Positions 1-9,580 of a stretch of DNA of 64,000 nucleotides are shown one piece after another; the first letter of the stretch is position 1; the number at the start of each line of letters is the position of its first letter. Location: assembly GCF_007746795.1 (NCBI RefSeq), contig NZ_CP036343.1, forward strand, positions 1,678,531 through 1,742,530, given 5' to 3'. Source of the stretch: Gimesia algae (GTDB lineage Bacteria > Planctomycetota > Planctomycetia > Planctomycetales > Planctomycetaceae). The notes under the pieces are model-generated. The model ran no database searches, was not told the DNA's origin, and was given only the letters and a program-made list of their open reading frames with translations. The position numbers and the translations under genes are program-made.

Positions 1-161
1 CTGGAAATTCAGTGAATTCAATGAAAGAATTGGCCATGACTGCAGACTACCAGTTGAATCGATCCCCCGTCTTACGATATCATGAACCACATACAGTAAC
101 TAATGGTCGGGAGAATTCTACCCCGACAGGTTCAGAACCACGTGACAGGGGGAATGCCGCC

Positions 162-458
162 ATGGATGTTAACGGCACCAGTTCTATTTCCGGATCTCTG
201 CCTATCAGTAAGCAGACCGGTCCGAGCAACACCAACATCAAACAGACACCTGCTTCGAAGCCAATCTCTTCTCCTCAGGATGAACTAGAGATTTCTTCCG
301 CCGGTCGAATGCTGGATGAAATGACGAACAACTCCGATATGCGTGCAGAGCGGTTAGCACAAATCAAGGCGGCTATTGACGACGGAACTTATGATACGGA
401 TGAAAAGCTGGATGCAGCTTTGAGCCGTATGCTGGATCAGATATCTGATTCTGAATAA
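162..458 (+). CDS. flgM: Anti-sigma-28 factor FlgM-like protein
   Basis: Predicted negative regulator of flagellar genes that holds the flagellar sigma factor FliA (sigma-28) until the hook is complete. The conserved FlgM core is in the C-terminal half: a DELEISSAGRML segment, then RAERLAQIKAAIDDGTYDTDEKL and a LDAALSRMLDQI helix (seen directly, known family pattern). The open frame reaches upstream to position 12, but the ATG at 162 has a good ribosome binding site (AGGGGGA, 147-153, 8 nt spacing) and gives 98 residues, the usual FlgM length, so I chose it. An alternative is a longer protein from 21 or 12. The two fur-like genes follow at short spacing, suggesting co-transcription. The main flagellar locus lies 28 kb away in this window. 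Confidence 0.8.
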   Translation: MDVNGTSSISGSLPISKQTGPSNTNIKQTPASKPISSPQDELEISSAGRMLDEMTNNSDMRAERLAQIKAAIDDGTYDTDEKLDAALSRMLDQISDSE

Positions 459-505
459 ACCACGTCTAAGCGTACTAGAGAAATTAGATGAGAAAGAGAT
501 AGACC

Positions 506-805
506 GTGCTCCATTTTGAAAGCCTGGAAATCGCTATGTCTCCTGTTGAGAAATTCAGAGAGTACCTGGCCTCCCAGGGTATAAGATTGACTGAGGAACG
601 AGAAATCATCGTTGCTGAAGTTTTCTCTTCTGATGAACAGTTTGACGCAGACCAGTTGGTTGAGCGAATGGCAGATCAAGGTGTTGGGCGCCGCGTCAGC
701 CGCTCGACTGTATACCGCACAATTGGTTGGCTGGAAAAAGCAGGAATGCTGCGAAAAGCAGGACGTAACAATGACCGCGATATTTATCAACCTGAATCAG
801 AATAA
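506..805 (+). CDS. Truncated Fur-family protein, DNA-binding domain only
   Basis: Encodes 99 residues that match the N-terminal winged-helix half of a Fur-family repressor, including the recognition region GRRVSRSTVYRTIGWLEKAGMLRK. It stops just after the DNA-binding domain (NNDRDIYQPESE). The dimerisation and metal-binding domain, with its His and CxxC ligands, is missing. It is a tandem duplicate of the gene at 846-1343: start codon (GTG), first ten codons and ribosome-binding region are nearly identical. The next in-frame Met is at 536. The stop does not look like a fresh frameshift, because the sequence after it does not continue the Fur C-terminus. It may act as a modulator of its full-length partner or may be decaying (inference). 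Confidence 0.75.
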   Translation: MLHFESLEIAMSPVEKFREYLASQGIRLTEEREIIVAEVFSSDEQFDADQLVERMADQGVGRRVSRSTVYRTIGWLEKAGMLRKAGRNNDRDIYQPESE

Positions 806-845
806 TCCGCGTACCTGACGACTTTAGAAGAGGAAGAGATCAACA

Positions 846-1343
846 GTGCTCAATTTTGAAAGCCTGGAAATCGCTGTGTCTCCCACGGAGAAATTCAGAG
901 AGTACCTGGCCACAAAGGGAATGAGATTGACTCAGGAACGTGAGTTGATTGTTGCTGAAGTTTTCTCTTCCCACGAACATTTCGATGCCGACCAGTTGGT
1001 CGAGCGTATGAAGCTGCAGAAAACCGGACGTCGTGTCAGCCGTTCGACCGTCTATCGAACCTTAGGTTGGTTGGAAGATGCAGGTCTGCTGCGAAAAGTC
1101 GCGCGGACCAATGACCGAGATGTATTCGAGCATGACTATGGCTACCCGCAGCACGATCATTTTATCTGTAAAAGCTGTGGGGAGCTGTTTGAATTCCAGA
1201 ACGATGATATTGCGGAAATCCTGGAAAAGCTGGCAGATGAAATTAACTTCCGTATGAACGAACACCGACTTGAAGTCTACGGAATCTGCGATGAATGTTC
1301 CCGGCCTCCTCAACGTCGTCATAAAAAGCTGGATCTCATCTGA
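846..1343 (+). CDS. fur: Fur-family metal-dependent transcriptional repressor
   Basis: Full-length Fur/PerR/Zur-family regulator of 165 residues. The N-terminal winged helix holds the GRRVSRSTVYRTLGWLEDAG recognition region. The C-terminal domain has HDHFICKSCGELFEF and a later GICDECS, giving two CxxC pairs for a structural zinc plus conserved His ligands. Family members repress iron, zinc or peroxide genes with a bound metal. The sequence alone does not settle which. The GTG start at 846 follows a GAGGAAGAGA ribosome binding site and matches the start of the upstream paralogue. Likely co-transcribed with that paralogue and flgM. Confidence 0.85.
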   Translation: MLNFESLEIAVSPTEKFREYLATKGMRLTQERELIVAEVFSSHEHFDADQLVERMKLQKTGRRVSRSTVYRTLGWLEDAGLLRKVARTNDRDVFEHDYGYPQHDHFICKSCGELFEFQNDDIAEILEKLADEINFRMNEHRLEVYGICDECSRPPQRRHKKLDLI

Positions 1344-1414
1344 GCCCAATCTGCCAGCGATGATTTTTGCGAAATTGGCCCCCTGCTCTCCTGACAGCAC
1401 TCAGTCTTACAGGG

Positions 1415-2479
1415 TCAGCGGCGTTTCACAGGGATCGCCCGATAAATCCGCAATAGAACCAGCAACAGGATGAGTGCGCCCAGAGCAATCCCGCCGATCA
1501 TCACCAGCCCCAGACCATCGCCGTATAATTTCCGAATCGAAAGTTCAGGAGCTGCTCCCGAAACACGCGCCGGCCATTCTGCCAGCCAGAACCATTTCCA
1601 GCCCATCAGCACAATTAAAGTGGCGGCGCACAGGTAAGGCCCGTAGGGCAGATAGGTTTTTCCACTCATCACCCGTGTGAGAAAGCCAATCAAAATCCCA
1701 CATAGCGGAGCCAGCAGCAGGATCGGCAGAATCGCCTGCCAACCCAGAAAGCTGCCCACCATCGCCATCAGAGTCACATCCCCCAACCCGAGCGCTTCCT
1801 GTCCCAGCAATACGGATGATACCAGACGCAATCCCCAGGTGAGCCCGCCCCCGACAATCAATCCCGCCAGACTCCAACTCAATCCGTGCCAGTGTGAATG
1901 AACTTTGATCCATTCGGGAATATATGGTCCGCTCAGTCCCGGAACCGCCTGATTCCAGTCCACCCACAGATGAATGATCTGCAGGTGACCGGCGATCGTA
2001 GCCCCCAGTACACCAATTAGCATCCCGGGAAGTGTAATCTGATCGGGAATCAGATACTCGCGAAAGTCAATCGAGGTCGCAGCGACCAGTAGCGTCAGCA
2101 AGACGTACAAATACAGCAGCCGCCATTCCAGCATTTCCCCGGACGGACGGACGGAAGGCACTTCCAGACAGCGCAACTGCACCGCCATGAAATAAAACAG
2201 TACAAACAGCGCGCCGGTTAAAATTTCCAGCAGAACCTCTGAACGTGGCAGTCTCGCAGTACACGCTCGACACTGGTTTTGTATCGGCAGCCAGCGAAGC
2301 ACTGGAATCAACTTCCAGAATCGGACGCGCGCGCCACAGGCCTCGCAGCGAGTCAGGGGGCGAATGACAGGCTGGAGGGTCATCAGCCGCACCCAGGCAT
2401 TCACGACTAGACCAATAACAGCCCCTGCGAAAAACAAGATTCCAGGCAATAATATACTATTCAATTGTCCCACTCTCAC
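1415..2479 (-). CDS. Prepilin peptidase (type IV leader peptidase, A24 family)
   Basis: Membrane aspartic protease that cleaves the leader of type IV pilin-like proteins and usually N-methylates the new end. It has multiple transmembrane helices, the N-terminal zinc-binding pair of CxxC motifs (CEAC and CRAC), and the two catalytic Asp regions SIDFREYLIPD and GLGDVTL (GxGD type). The 354 residues exceed the usual 250-290, through a longer periplasmic loop and an extra C-terminal helix pair. The start is GTG. It stands alone and converges on the fur gene. Likely substrates include the DUF1559 pseudopilin at 21-22 kb and Tad-type pilins elsewhere (inference). Confidence 0.88.
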   Translation of the reverse strand: MRVGQLNSILLPGILFFAGAVIGLVVNAWVRLMTLQPVIRPLTRCEACGARVRFWKLIPVLRWLPIQNQCRACTARLPRSEVLLEILTGALFVLFYFMAVQLRCLEVPSVRPSGEMLEWRLLYLYVLLTLLVAATSIDFREYLIPDQITLPGMLIGVLGATIAGHLQIIHLWVDWNQAVPGLSGPYIPEWIKVHSHWHGLSWSLAGLIVGGGLTWGLRLVSSVLLGQEALGLGDVTLMAMVGSFLGWQAILPILLLAPLCGILIGFLTRVMSGKTYLPYGPYLCAATLIVLMGWKWFWLAEWPARVSGAAPELSIRKLYGDGLGLVMIGGIALGALILLLVLLRIYRAIPVKRR

Positions 2480-2787
2480 TCTCGTCAGATCTTAACCAAT
2501 CCTGAACAAAACCCATTCTTTCTTGGGTGATTTTACTGCAGGGCTTTGGTAGACTGACGCGTTAACTGATTTGATCGTAAAGATCATGCTGGATGGAGGA
2601 TATGGTGAAGCCTGTTTCATCGAATCGCAATTGCGGTTGGATGAAAAAATCAATTTAGATGAAACTGCCTGCTCGCACAATCGTCTGAAGCGATTCATCC
2701 ACTTCGCAGATCGTCCGATCAATTCAGGGAACCAAAGCGCTCGCTCACTGCTTTGACAATTTTTTCGCGCTCGGAAAGGCCTTCGTA
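2480..2787. promoter_or_regulatory. amtB upstream region with a centred palindrome
   Basis: This 308-bp gap separates the divergent prepilin peptidase and amtB. It holds a symmetric element at 2615-2646: a CGCAATTGCG palindrome (2626-2635) flanked by TTTCATC and GATGAAA with exactly the same centre, 24 of 32 positions being symmetric. It could be an operator or a cruciform. No convincing sigma-54 or sigma-70 promoter was assigned. A 61-codon frame at 2571-2756 has no coding signature and is not called. Confidence 0.4.
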
Positions 2788-4212
2788 ATGAGGAGAGTCT
2801 ACAGACAGATTACGTACTGTGCTTTGATCACATTTTTCTTGAGTTTATCCGGAATGGGACAGATCTTCGCTGACGAGGAAACAAGTCCCCCTCCAGAACC
2901 TTCAAGCGTAGAAGCACCAGCCCAGCTGGAAGTTTCTGCTGAGTTAAATGGTGCCGACATGGCCTGGATGATGGTCTCATCAGCTTTGGTTTTGATGATG
3001 ACCGCCCCTGGACTGGCATTGTTTTATGGCGGACTGGTCCGGAAAAAGAACATTCTGGGTGTCATGATGCAATGTGTGTTCCTGATGGGGCTCATGTCAG
3101 TCGTCTGGGCAGTCTGGGGTTATAGCCTTGCCTTTGGGTCAGATATTCTCGGCGGTTTTGTGGGAGGCTTTGACCACCTGTTCCTCAAAGGGGTGATTCC
3201 CTACTGGGCAGATGGCACCTCGCATACTCCCAATAATGGCTCCATACCAGATGCCCTGTTTATGGTTTTTCAAATGATGTTTTTCATCATAACCCCGGCA
3301 CTGATTTGTGGGGCGTTCGCCGAACGTATGAAATTCAGCTCGATGGTGGTCTTCTCCATTCTATGGGGTACTTTCATCTATTGCCCCATCGCACACTGGG
3401 TCTGGTCCAGTACCGGCTGGCTGTACGATGGAAATAAAGAAGCACTTTTCCCTGCTTTCGACTTCGCAGGAGGAACTGTTGTTCATATCAGTTCCGGTTT
3501 CTCTGCGCTGGTTTGTGCGATCCTGCTGGGAAAACGACTGGGATACGGTCAGGAACCAATGCCGCCACACAATCTGACTTATACATTTATCGGTGCCACC
3601 ATGCTGTGGGTCGGCTGGTTTGGCTTCAACGCAGGTAGTGCCGGTGGTGCGAATGCGGCAGCCGTGAATGCCTTTGTCGCCACTCACCTGGCTGCAGCGG
3701 CTGGAGTTCTGGCCTGGGCGATTGCAGAATGGTATTTCAATGGCAAACCCAGTATTCTCGGAGCCTGTTCTGGTGCAGTAGCAGGCCTGGTCTGTATCAC
3801 GCCTGCCTGTGGTACGGTAACCCCCCTGTCAGGAATGATTCTCGGGTTGATTGCCGGTTTTGCCTGCTATCTCGCCTGTACCACTTTGAAGTCCAAGTTC
3901 AAATACGATGACTCCCTGGATGCCTTTGGCGTTCATGGCATAGGGGGAACTGTGGGGGCCATCCTCACCGGGGTCTTTGCGACCAAAGCCATTACGGGAG
4001 ATGCGGACGGTTCCGGTCTACTGGAAGGAAATTCGCAGCAGTTGATCAATCAGTTGGTCAGCGTGGGCGCTGCGATCGTCATTTCAGTAGTGGGAACGAT
4101 TATTATTCTGAAGCTGATCGACCTGACAATGGGTCTGCGGGTCAGTAAAGATGGTGAAATTCAAGGACTTGATTTGAGTCAACATGGGGAAGAAGGATAT
4201 ATCTTCCTGTAA
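2788..4212 (+). CDS. amtB: Ammonium transporter AmtB
   Basis: Ammonia/ammonium channel of the inner membrane. The 474 residues begin with a cleavable signal peptide (ITYCALITFFLSLSGMGQIFADE), as in AmtB proteins with an odd number of helices and an outside N-terminus. Family motifs include the FYGGLVRKKN start of the core, GAFAERMKFSS, GWFGFNAGSAGG, and FGVHGIGGTVGAILTG with the pore His. The C-terminal tail ends in DGEIQGLDLSQHGEEGY, the segment that contacts PII proteins. Two PII genes and glnD follow on the same strand, so channel gating by PII is very likely. Probably induced under nitrogen limitation (family knowledge). A hairpin terminator follows. Confidence 0.95.
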   Translation: MRRVYRQITYCALITFFLSLSGMGQIFADEETSPPPEPSSVEAPAQLEVSAELNGADMAWMMVSSALVLMMTAPGLALFYGGLVRKKNILGVMMQCVFLMGLMSVVWAVWGYSLAFGSDILGGFVGGFDHLFLKGVIPYWADGTSHTPNNGSIPDALFMVFQMMFFIITPALICGAFAERMKFSSMVVFSILWGTFIYCPIAHWVWSSTGWLYDGNKEALFPAFDFAGGTVVHISSGFSALVCAILLGKRLGYGQEPMPPHNLTYTFIGATMLWVGWFGFNAGSAGGANAAAVNAFVATHLAAAAGVLAWAIAEWYFNGKPSILGACSGAVAGLVCITPACGTVTPLSGMILGLIAGFACYLACTTLKSKFKYDDSLDAFGVHGIGGTVGAILTGVFATKAITGDADGSGLLEGNSQQLINQLVSVGAAIVISVVGTIIILKLIDLTMGLRVSKDGEIQGLDLSQHGEEGYIFL

Positions 4213-4223
4213 TATCAGGGAAT

Positions 4224-4260
4224 CGAGGGTCGGCTTCAGGCCGACTCTCGTTCCCATTTT
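4224..4260 (+). terminator. Rho-independent terminator after amtB
   Basis: An 11-bp stem (4224-4234 with 4240-4250, one G-U pair) closes a five-base loop and is followed by a T-rich tract. It lies 12 bases after the amtB stop, so glnB probably has its own promoter or depends on readthrough. Confidence 0.75.
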
Positions 4261-4394
4261 CAGGAATTTCGGTCCGAAAGGCCTGTCAGATCAATAGTTC
4301 TGATTGTTTTTTCAGGGAAATCAATTTGCGGTATCGAGATTTCCCGACAATTGCGATATAATATCCTAAGTGTGATAGTCGTCTGGGTTTCTGA

Positions 4395-4778
<384 letters not shown>

Positions 4779-4782
4779 CAAA

Positions 4783-4829
4783 TGACGGTAAAGCGAGGGG
4801 CGTGTTTTTGCCCCTTTTGCTTTACGTCA
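4783..4829 (+). terminator. Hairpin between the two PII genes
   Basis: A long imperfect stem-loop: the arms TGACGGTAAAGCGAGGGGC and its near complement end at 4829, around a T-rich loop. It lies directly after the glnB stop and probably ends or attenuates the first PII transcript. Confidence 0.65.
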
Positions 4830-4869
4830 GTCTGGCTGACTGAAATTACGGTTTTCGAAAGAGCTTTAA

Positions 4870-5208
<339 letters not shown>

Positions 5209-5287
5209 TTCTTCGCAAGATTTCCTGCAAGATATACTGTCTTGAATCCGGGCTTCTTTTGTTCGCGTTCGTTTCAGCCTGGAATTG

Positions 5288-7987
5288 ATGATGTCACACA
5301 CGTCGACTTCCTGCAATGCACAACAATTTGTTGTTTATCGCACGAAGGTAGAGCAAGCCCGCCTACGAGGTCAAGAGCTCTTGCGCAATGGCGCCAGCGG
5401 CTTGCAGATCGGTACTGCGATCGCCGAATCGATCGAACAGCTGCTGCTGCAGATCATTCAGGATCAGTTTCTGCAACTTCCTGAAAAACGCCAGAAGTTA
5501 CTGATTCAAAACTGCTCTATTCTCGTGATAGGTGGTTCTGGTCGCGGGTTGATGGCCCCCTACTCTGATGTGGACCTGCTGTTTCTATACCGGAATCAGG
5601 TTGACGATGAATTCGCGGAGTTTGTGGGAGACATCGTTCGCAACTGCTGGGATGCCGGCTTAAAGCTGGGACACAGCCTGAGGACGATTGCCGACTCTGT
5701 TAAAATGGCACGTACCGAACCCGAATTTGCCACTGCGATGATTGAAGCCCGTGCCATCTGGGGTGATGAACATCTTGCCGAACAGCTGATCCGGGCATTT
5801 TATCGACATGTGATTTTGTTTCGCAGACGGGTTTTCTTCGATCAGTGTGTCGAAGCACGCTGGCAGGAACGTAAACAGCATGGCGGCGCGGTCATGCAAC
5901 TGGAACCCGATATCAAACGCTCTCCCGGCGGATTGCGCGACATTCACCTCCTGCGCTGGACAGGCTTTGCCCGCTATGGAACCGCGAATCTTGACATGCT
6001 GCGACTCGATGGGCGGATCAACAGTCGCGATGTCAGAACCCTGAAAAATGCCCGCGACTATCTACTCAAAGTACGCATCCAGCTGCATTACGAAGCAGGT
6101 CGCCAGCAGGATCTGTTTACCAAAGACACACAACTCTGGATGGCCGAACAACGTCAGATTGAAGGCACAAATGGTCAACGCCCCGTCGAGCTGCTGATGC
6201 AGGAATATTTCAGACACAGTAAAGCAGTCGCAGAGATCACCGAACGGTTTATCAAAACGCATCGACCTCAGCCCCTGCTCTCGCGCATCTACGACTTCCT
6301 GATGACACACCGTTCGGACTCAATTCTCAAAATCGCCCCTGATCATCTGGATGTGATTCCCAGATACCGCGTTCAAGTCTGCAACAGTCTGGAAGATATC
6401 CTGAAACTGTTTGATACTGCTTCGCTGTATGGAATCTCAATTGCCCCTGATCTTCTCGATGCCATCCGGGAATCAGCACTCACCCTGCCACCGACTGTCT
6501 CCAACCGGACGATCGATCTGTTTCGTGCCATTCTGAATCGCAGTACGAACCTGGGCCCGACACTGAGGACCATGTCTGAAACGGGGATCTTGAATTTACT
6601 GATCCCTTATATGAAACACGCCTATTGCCTGCTGCAATTTAATCAGTACCACAGCTACACAGTCGACGAACATACTTTTCGCGCGATCGAAGCCTCTGAA
6701 ACATACTCTACCGATGACTCAAGCCTTGGCAGTTCGTATCGCCATATCGAGAAAAAAGATATCCTCAACCTGGCCATCCTGTTACATGACATCGGGAAAG
6801 GTTACGGAGAAGACCATTGTAAAATGGGTGCCATGATTGCTACGGACACTGCGGTTCGGCTGGGATTGAAAGAAGAAGAACAGAAACTGCTGGTCTTTCT
6901 GGTCTTTGAACATTTAAATATGGCACATCTGGCTTTTCGGCGTGATATTTCTGATCCGGATATCCTGTTTGCCTTCAGCCAGAAAGTCGGCAGTCCAGAA
7001 AAATTACGAATGCTGTATGTACTGACCGCAGCAGACATCACAGCTGTTGGCCCGGGTGTATTTACAGACTGGAAATCCGAATTGCTGGCAGATCTTTATG
7101 AACGTACCATGCTTCTACTGGGGGGGAAACATTCACGCTACAATCGCGATCAGCGACTCGCGCGCGTCAAACAACAGGTGCGCAGTTATTTGAATCTGCC
7201 TCTCCTGCACGCCCATGAAGAGGAACAGGAAGAGACCTGGTTCACAGAACTGTTCAATTCTTTCTCTCCGCATTATCTTTTGGTCACCCCCCCGGAACGG
7301 ATTGCAGCAGACATTGAGATTCTGCGGGACCTCCCTTCAGACCAGATCGTTGTCGAAGGTGAATTTGAACCGGAAACCGCTACGGTTAATTATCATGTGA
7401 TCGCTTCAGCGTTGTATTCACAATCCTGTTTTCACCGTATGGTCAGTGTATTTACTTCCCGGCGAATGGAAATCATTTCTGCACAGATTACGACCAGTGC
7501 CTCCGGTGGAGTGGTCGACAGCTTTCGCGTCATTGATCATGATTATGCAAGCGCAGTACCTCGCTCACGTGTGGAGACGATCGAAACGGAAATCCGCAAA
7601 GCTGTCATCGGCGAGAGTGACGCCAAGACCATGTTCTTAAACAATCAGCGTTTTCACGAATCAGCCAGTCTGAGTGGGGAGTTTGATCTGGGTCGAGTGG
7701 AAATCGATAATCAGTCTTCCAGGCGTTGTACCATTATTGATGTGATCGCCCATGACCGTACCGGGCTGCTGTATATCGTTTCTCGCGCCATCAGCCGTAT
7801 GGGGCTCTCTGTGGTGATGGCAAAAATTTCTACGCACCTCGATCAGGTTGTGGATGTGTTTTACGTCATTGATGAGCACGAACGGAAAATAGAGGATGGA
7901 GACAGGTTGCAGGAAGTGAAAGAACAGATGGAACGCACCCTGCATGATTTTGAACTGGAAGGCTACAAACGCTACCAGCGCGTCTGA
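5288..7987 (+). CDS. glnD: PII uridylyltransferase / uridylyl-removing enzyme GlnD
   Basis: Bifunctional sensor of glutamine that adds UMP to PII when nitrogen is scarce and removes it when glutamine is abundant. Domain order: nucleotidyltransferase with GGSGRGLMAPYSDVDLLFLY near residues 80-100, then a GlnD helical domain, an HD hydrolase domain with LLHDIGKGYGEDHCKMG near residue 500, and two C-terminal ACT domains (HRMVSVFTSRRMEIISAQI and DRTGLLYIVSRAISRMGLSV). About 899 residues, the normal family size. A TTG at 5285 and ATGs at 5288 and 5291 compete as the start. Its place beside two PII genes and amtB completes a nitrogen-sensing module. Confidence 0.95.
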   Translation: MMSHTSTSCNAQQFVVYRTKVEQARLRGQELLRNGASGLQIGTAIAESIEQLLLQIIQDQFLQLPEKRQKLLIQNCSILVIGGSGRGLMAPYSDVDLLFLYRNQVDDEFAEFVGDIVRNCWDAGLKLGHSLRTIADSVKMARTEPEFATAMIEARAIWGDEHLAEQLIRAFYRHVILFRRRVFFDQCVEARWQERKQHGGAVMQLEPDIKRSPGGLRDIHLLRWTGFARYGTANLDMLRLDGRINSRDVRTLKNARDYLLKVRIQLHYEAGRQQDLFTKDTQLWMAEQRQIEGTNGQRPVELLMQEYFRHSKAVAEITERFIKTHRPQPLLSRIYDFLMTHRSDSILKIAPDHLDVIPRYRVQVCNSLEDILKLFDTASLYGISIAPDLLDAIRESALTLPPTVSNRTIDLFRAILNRSTNLGPTLRTMSETGILNLLIPYMKHAYCLLQFNQYHSYTVDEHTFRAIEASETYSTDDSSLGSSYRHIEKKDILNLAILLHDIGKGYGEDHCKMGAMIATDTAVRLGLKEEEQKLLVFLVFEHLNMAHLAFRRDISDPDILFAFSQKVGSPEKLRMLYVLTAADITAVGPGVFTDWKSELLADLYERTMLLLGGKHSRYNRDQRLARVKQQVRSYLNLPLLHAHEEEQEETWFTELFNSFSPHYLLVTPPERIAADIEILRDLPSDQIVVEGEFEPETATVNYHVIASALYSQSCFHRMVSVFTSRRMEIISAQITTSASGGVVDSFRVIDHDYASAVPRSRVETIETEIRKAVIGESDAKTMFLNNQRFHESASLSGEFDLGRVEIDNQSSRRCTIIDVIAHDRTGLLYIVSRAISRMGLSVVMAKISTHLDQVVDVFYVIDEHERKIEDGDRLQEVKEQMERTLHDFELEGYKRYQRV

Positions 7988-8012
7988 CTGACCTCATGCC
8001 TCTGGCGTCGAC

Positions 8013-9014
8013 TCAGGCGGGTACTACTTCCAGAAAAGTAACTGGCGTCTCTATATGGATTTGACAATCCGAGGCAGCCGCGGGTACCAGCAGCGTTTTT
8101 CCCTGAAACAGTTCGTACGTTTCTGCACAGCAATCCAATTGACCGGAACCTTCCAGGACGATCAGGATCTGAGCCTGATTCAATGAATGCAGTTGAAATG
8201 ATTCATGGGAAACATGCCGACGAATAGAAAAATGCGCGCACGTTAGCAATTCTTCAATCTGGTGATTTGCTCGAAATTGCTTTTCGGGCTTTAAAAGATC
8301 GACGGGTCCCAAATCAAAATCAATGCAGGAAATTGCCTGCTCGACATGTACGGGACGGGGACTGCCTGACTGATCCAGACGATGCCAGTCGAATAACCGA
8401 TAGGTCACATCACTTGTCTGCTGCACTTCGGCCAGTAAAATCCCCTCACCAATCGCATGCAGAGTACCTGCGGGAATATAAACACAGTCTCCTTTTCGGA
8501 CAGGATAGCTGTGCAGACACTCTTCAACGGTTCCCTGTTCCAGATGTTTCCGGAGTTGCTCTGGACTCACCCCCTGCTTTAAACCTGCGTAGATACGACT
8601 CTCAGGCGATGCATCCAGAATGACCCAGGCTTCAGATTTCCCCGATTTCGTCGCATCAAAACGGGGCAGCTGACCCGCATCCGGGTGAACCTGCAACGAA
8701 AGTCGGTCAGTCGCATCAATAAATTTGATGAGTATCGGGAATAGTGGATAGCTCTTCCCCTCCCCAAACAACGCGATCGGGTTCTTTTCAATCAGCTCTG
8801 ACAATGTCCAGCCAGCGAATTCCCCACTGGCAATCAGGGTGGGTGCTCCCGGATAGTCAGAGAGTTCCCAGCTTTCTCCATAATCCTGTTCGACACCAAT
8901 TGATTTATGCAGCTGAGTGCCCAGACGCTCCCCCCCCCATCTGGCACGCTTTAAGATCGGCGTGAACTCCAGCGGTAATAAGGTGGCCGTGGATTGGACT
9001 TCTTGTAATGACAT
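8013..9014 (-). CDS. manA: Mannose-6-phosphate isomerase, class I
   Basis: Zinc-dependent isomerase that interconverts fructose-6-phosphate and mannose-6-phosphate and feeds mannose and GDP-sugar synthesis. Cupin fold with the N-terminal RARWGGERLG, then the metal-binding region LSLQVHPD, KSEAWVILDA with the Glu ligand, and YIPAGTLHAIG. From the ATG at 9014 the protein has 333 residues. The frame runs 10 codons further up to a TTG at 9044, but that leader is not typical of the family. It converges on glnD with 25 bases between the stops and no clear terminator. Confidence 0.88.
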   Translation of the reverse strand: MSLQEVQSTATLLPLEFTPILKRARWGGERLGTQLHKSIGVEQDYGESWELSDYPGAPTLIASGEFAGWTLSELIEKNPIALFGEGKSYPLFPILIKFIDATDRLSLQVHPDAGQLPRFDATKSGKSEAWVILDASPESRIYAGLKQGVSPEQLRKHLEQGTVEECLHSYPVRKGDCVYIPAGTLHAIGEGILLAEVQQTSDVTYRLFDWHRLDQSGSPRPVHVEQAISCIDFDLGPVDLLKPEKQFRANHQIEELLTCAHFSIRRHVSHESFQLHSLNQAQILIVLEGSGQLDCCAETYELFQGKTLLVPAAASDCQIHIETPVTFLEVVPA

Positions 9015-9335
9015 AATTAGATGAAAAGTAATACCCGGTAACAAGATAGAAAGACTGGAAAAGATAGAAGCTTTTATAATCGTAATTCAGGAAACCCCTC
9101 AATTGCAACTATAATCTGTACTAATTGTGAGATCGGGGATCTCCTGATTTATTTTGCTGTTTTCTGACAACTAACGATTTGAAAAGGTTTCAATTGCCAT
9201 AAACGGGAACTCCTGCTAATCTCTCCCCCCTTGAAGCCATCGACAGCCAGGACAGATCCCATGTACACATATCGGTGCCCGGTTTCGACCTGTTGTCTGG
9301 TGAAATATCGCTGTTTATCGATGAAAGGCTCATAA

Positions 9336-9518
9336 GTGGCAGATCTGATAACTCAAAGTTTAGAAGTTGAACTTACCATTGGCGACACAATACAGATCGG
9401 AGATCAGTTTTTAACGGTAGTTGATATCGAGGGAAACGAAATCCTGTTTCAACTCGATTCGGACAATCCAACCGGACCTGCTGCAAACGCCATGAAAGAT
9501 ACCCATTTCTGTCGCTGA
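9336..9518 (+). CDS. Small CsrA-like beta-strand protein, function unknown
   Basis: A 60-residue protein with GTG start at 9336 and an AAAGGCT site about 8 bases upstream. The central run GDTIQIGDQFLTVVDIEGNEI resembles the CsrA strand pattern (G-x-x-I-x-I-G-D ... V-x-V-x-x-I-x-G-x-x-V), followed by an acidic FQLDSD segment. The CsrA N-terminal L-T-R motif and the RNA-binding Arg near residue 44 are not evident, so RNA binding cannot be assumed. It stands alone between manA and a convergent membrane protein gene. It may be a planctomycete-specific small protein or a chance frame, but the regular strand pattern argues for a real gene. Confidence 0.55.
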   Translation: MADLITQSLEVELTIGDTIQIGDQFLTVVDIEGNEILFQLDSDNPTGPAANAMKDTHFCR

Positions 9519-9580
9519 AATTCGCTCTGGAATTGGTTGTCTGAAATTAGTTCCCATTCATTTAAGGCTGAGTTCCTGAT

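Noticed and set aside
12-161. N-terminal 50-residue extension of FlgM
   Set aside because: The internal ATG at 162 has a strong ribosome binding site and gives the normal FlgM length. The extension has no conserved sequence.
1474-1901. Plus-strand frames opposite the prepilin peptidase
   Set aside because: They are shadows of a gene with clear transmembrane and catalytic motifs.
2571-2756. 61-codon frame upstream of amtB
   Set aside because: No family resemblance and no clear ribosome binding site. It overlaps the palindromic element and probably is regulatory DNA.
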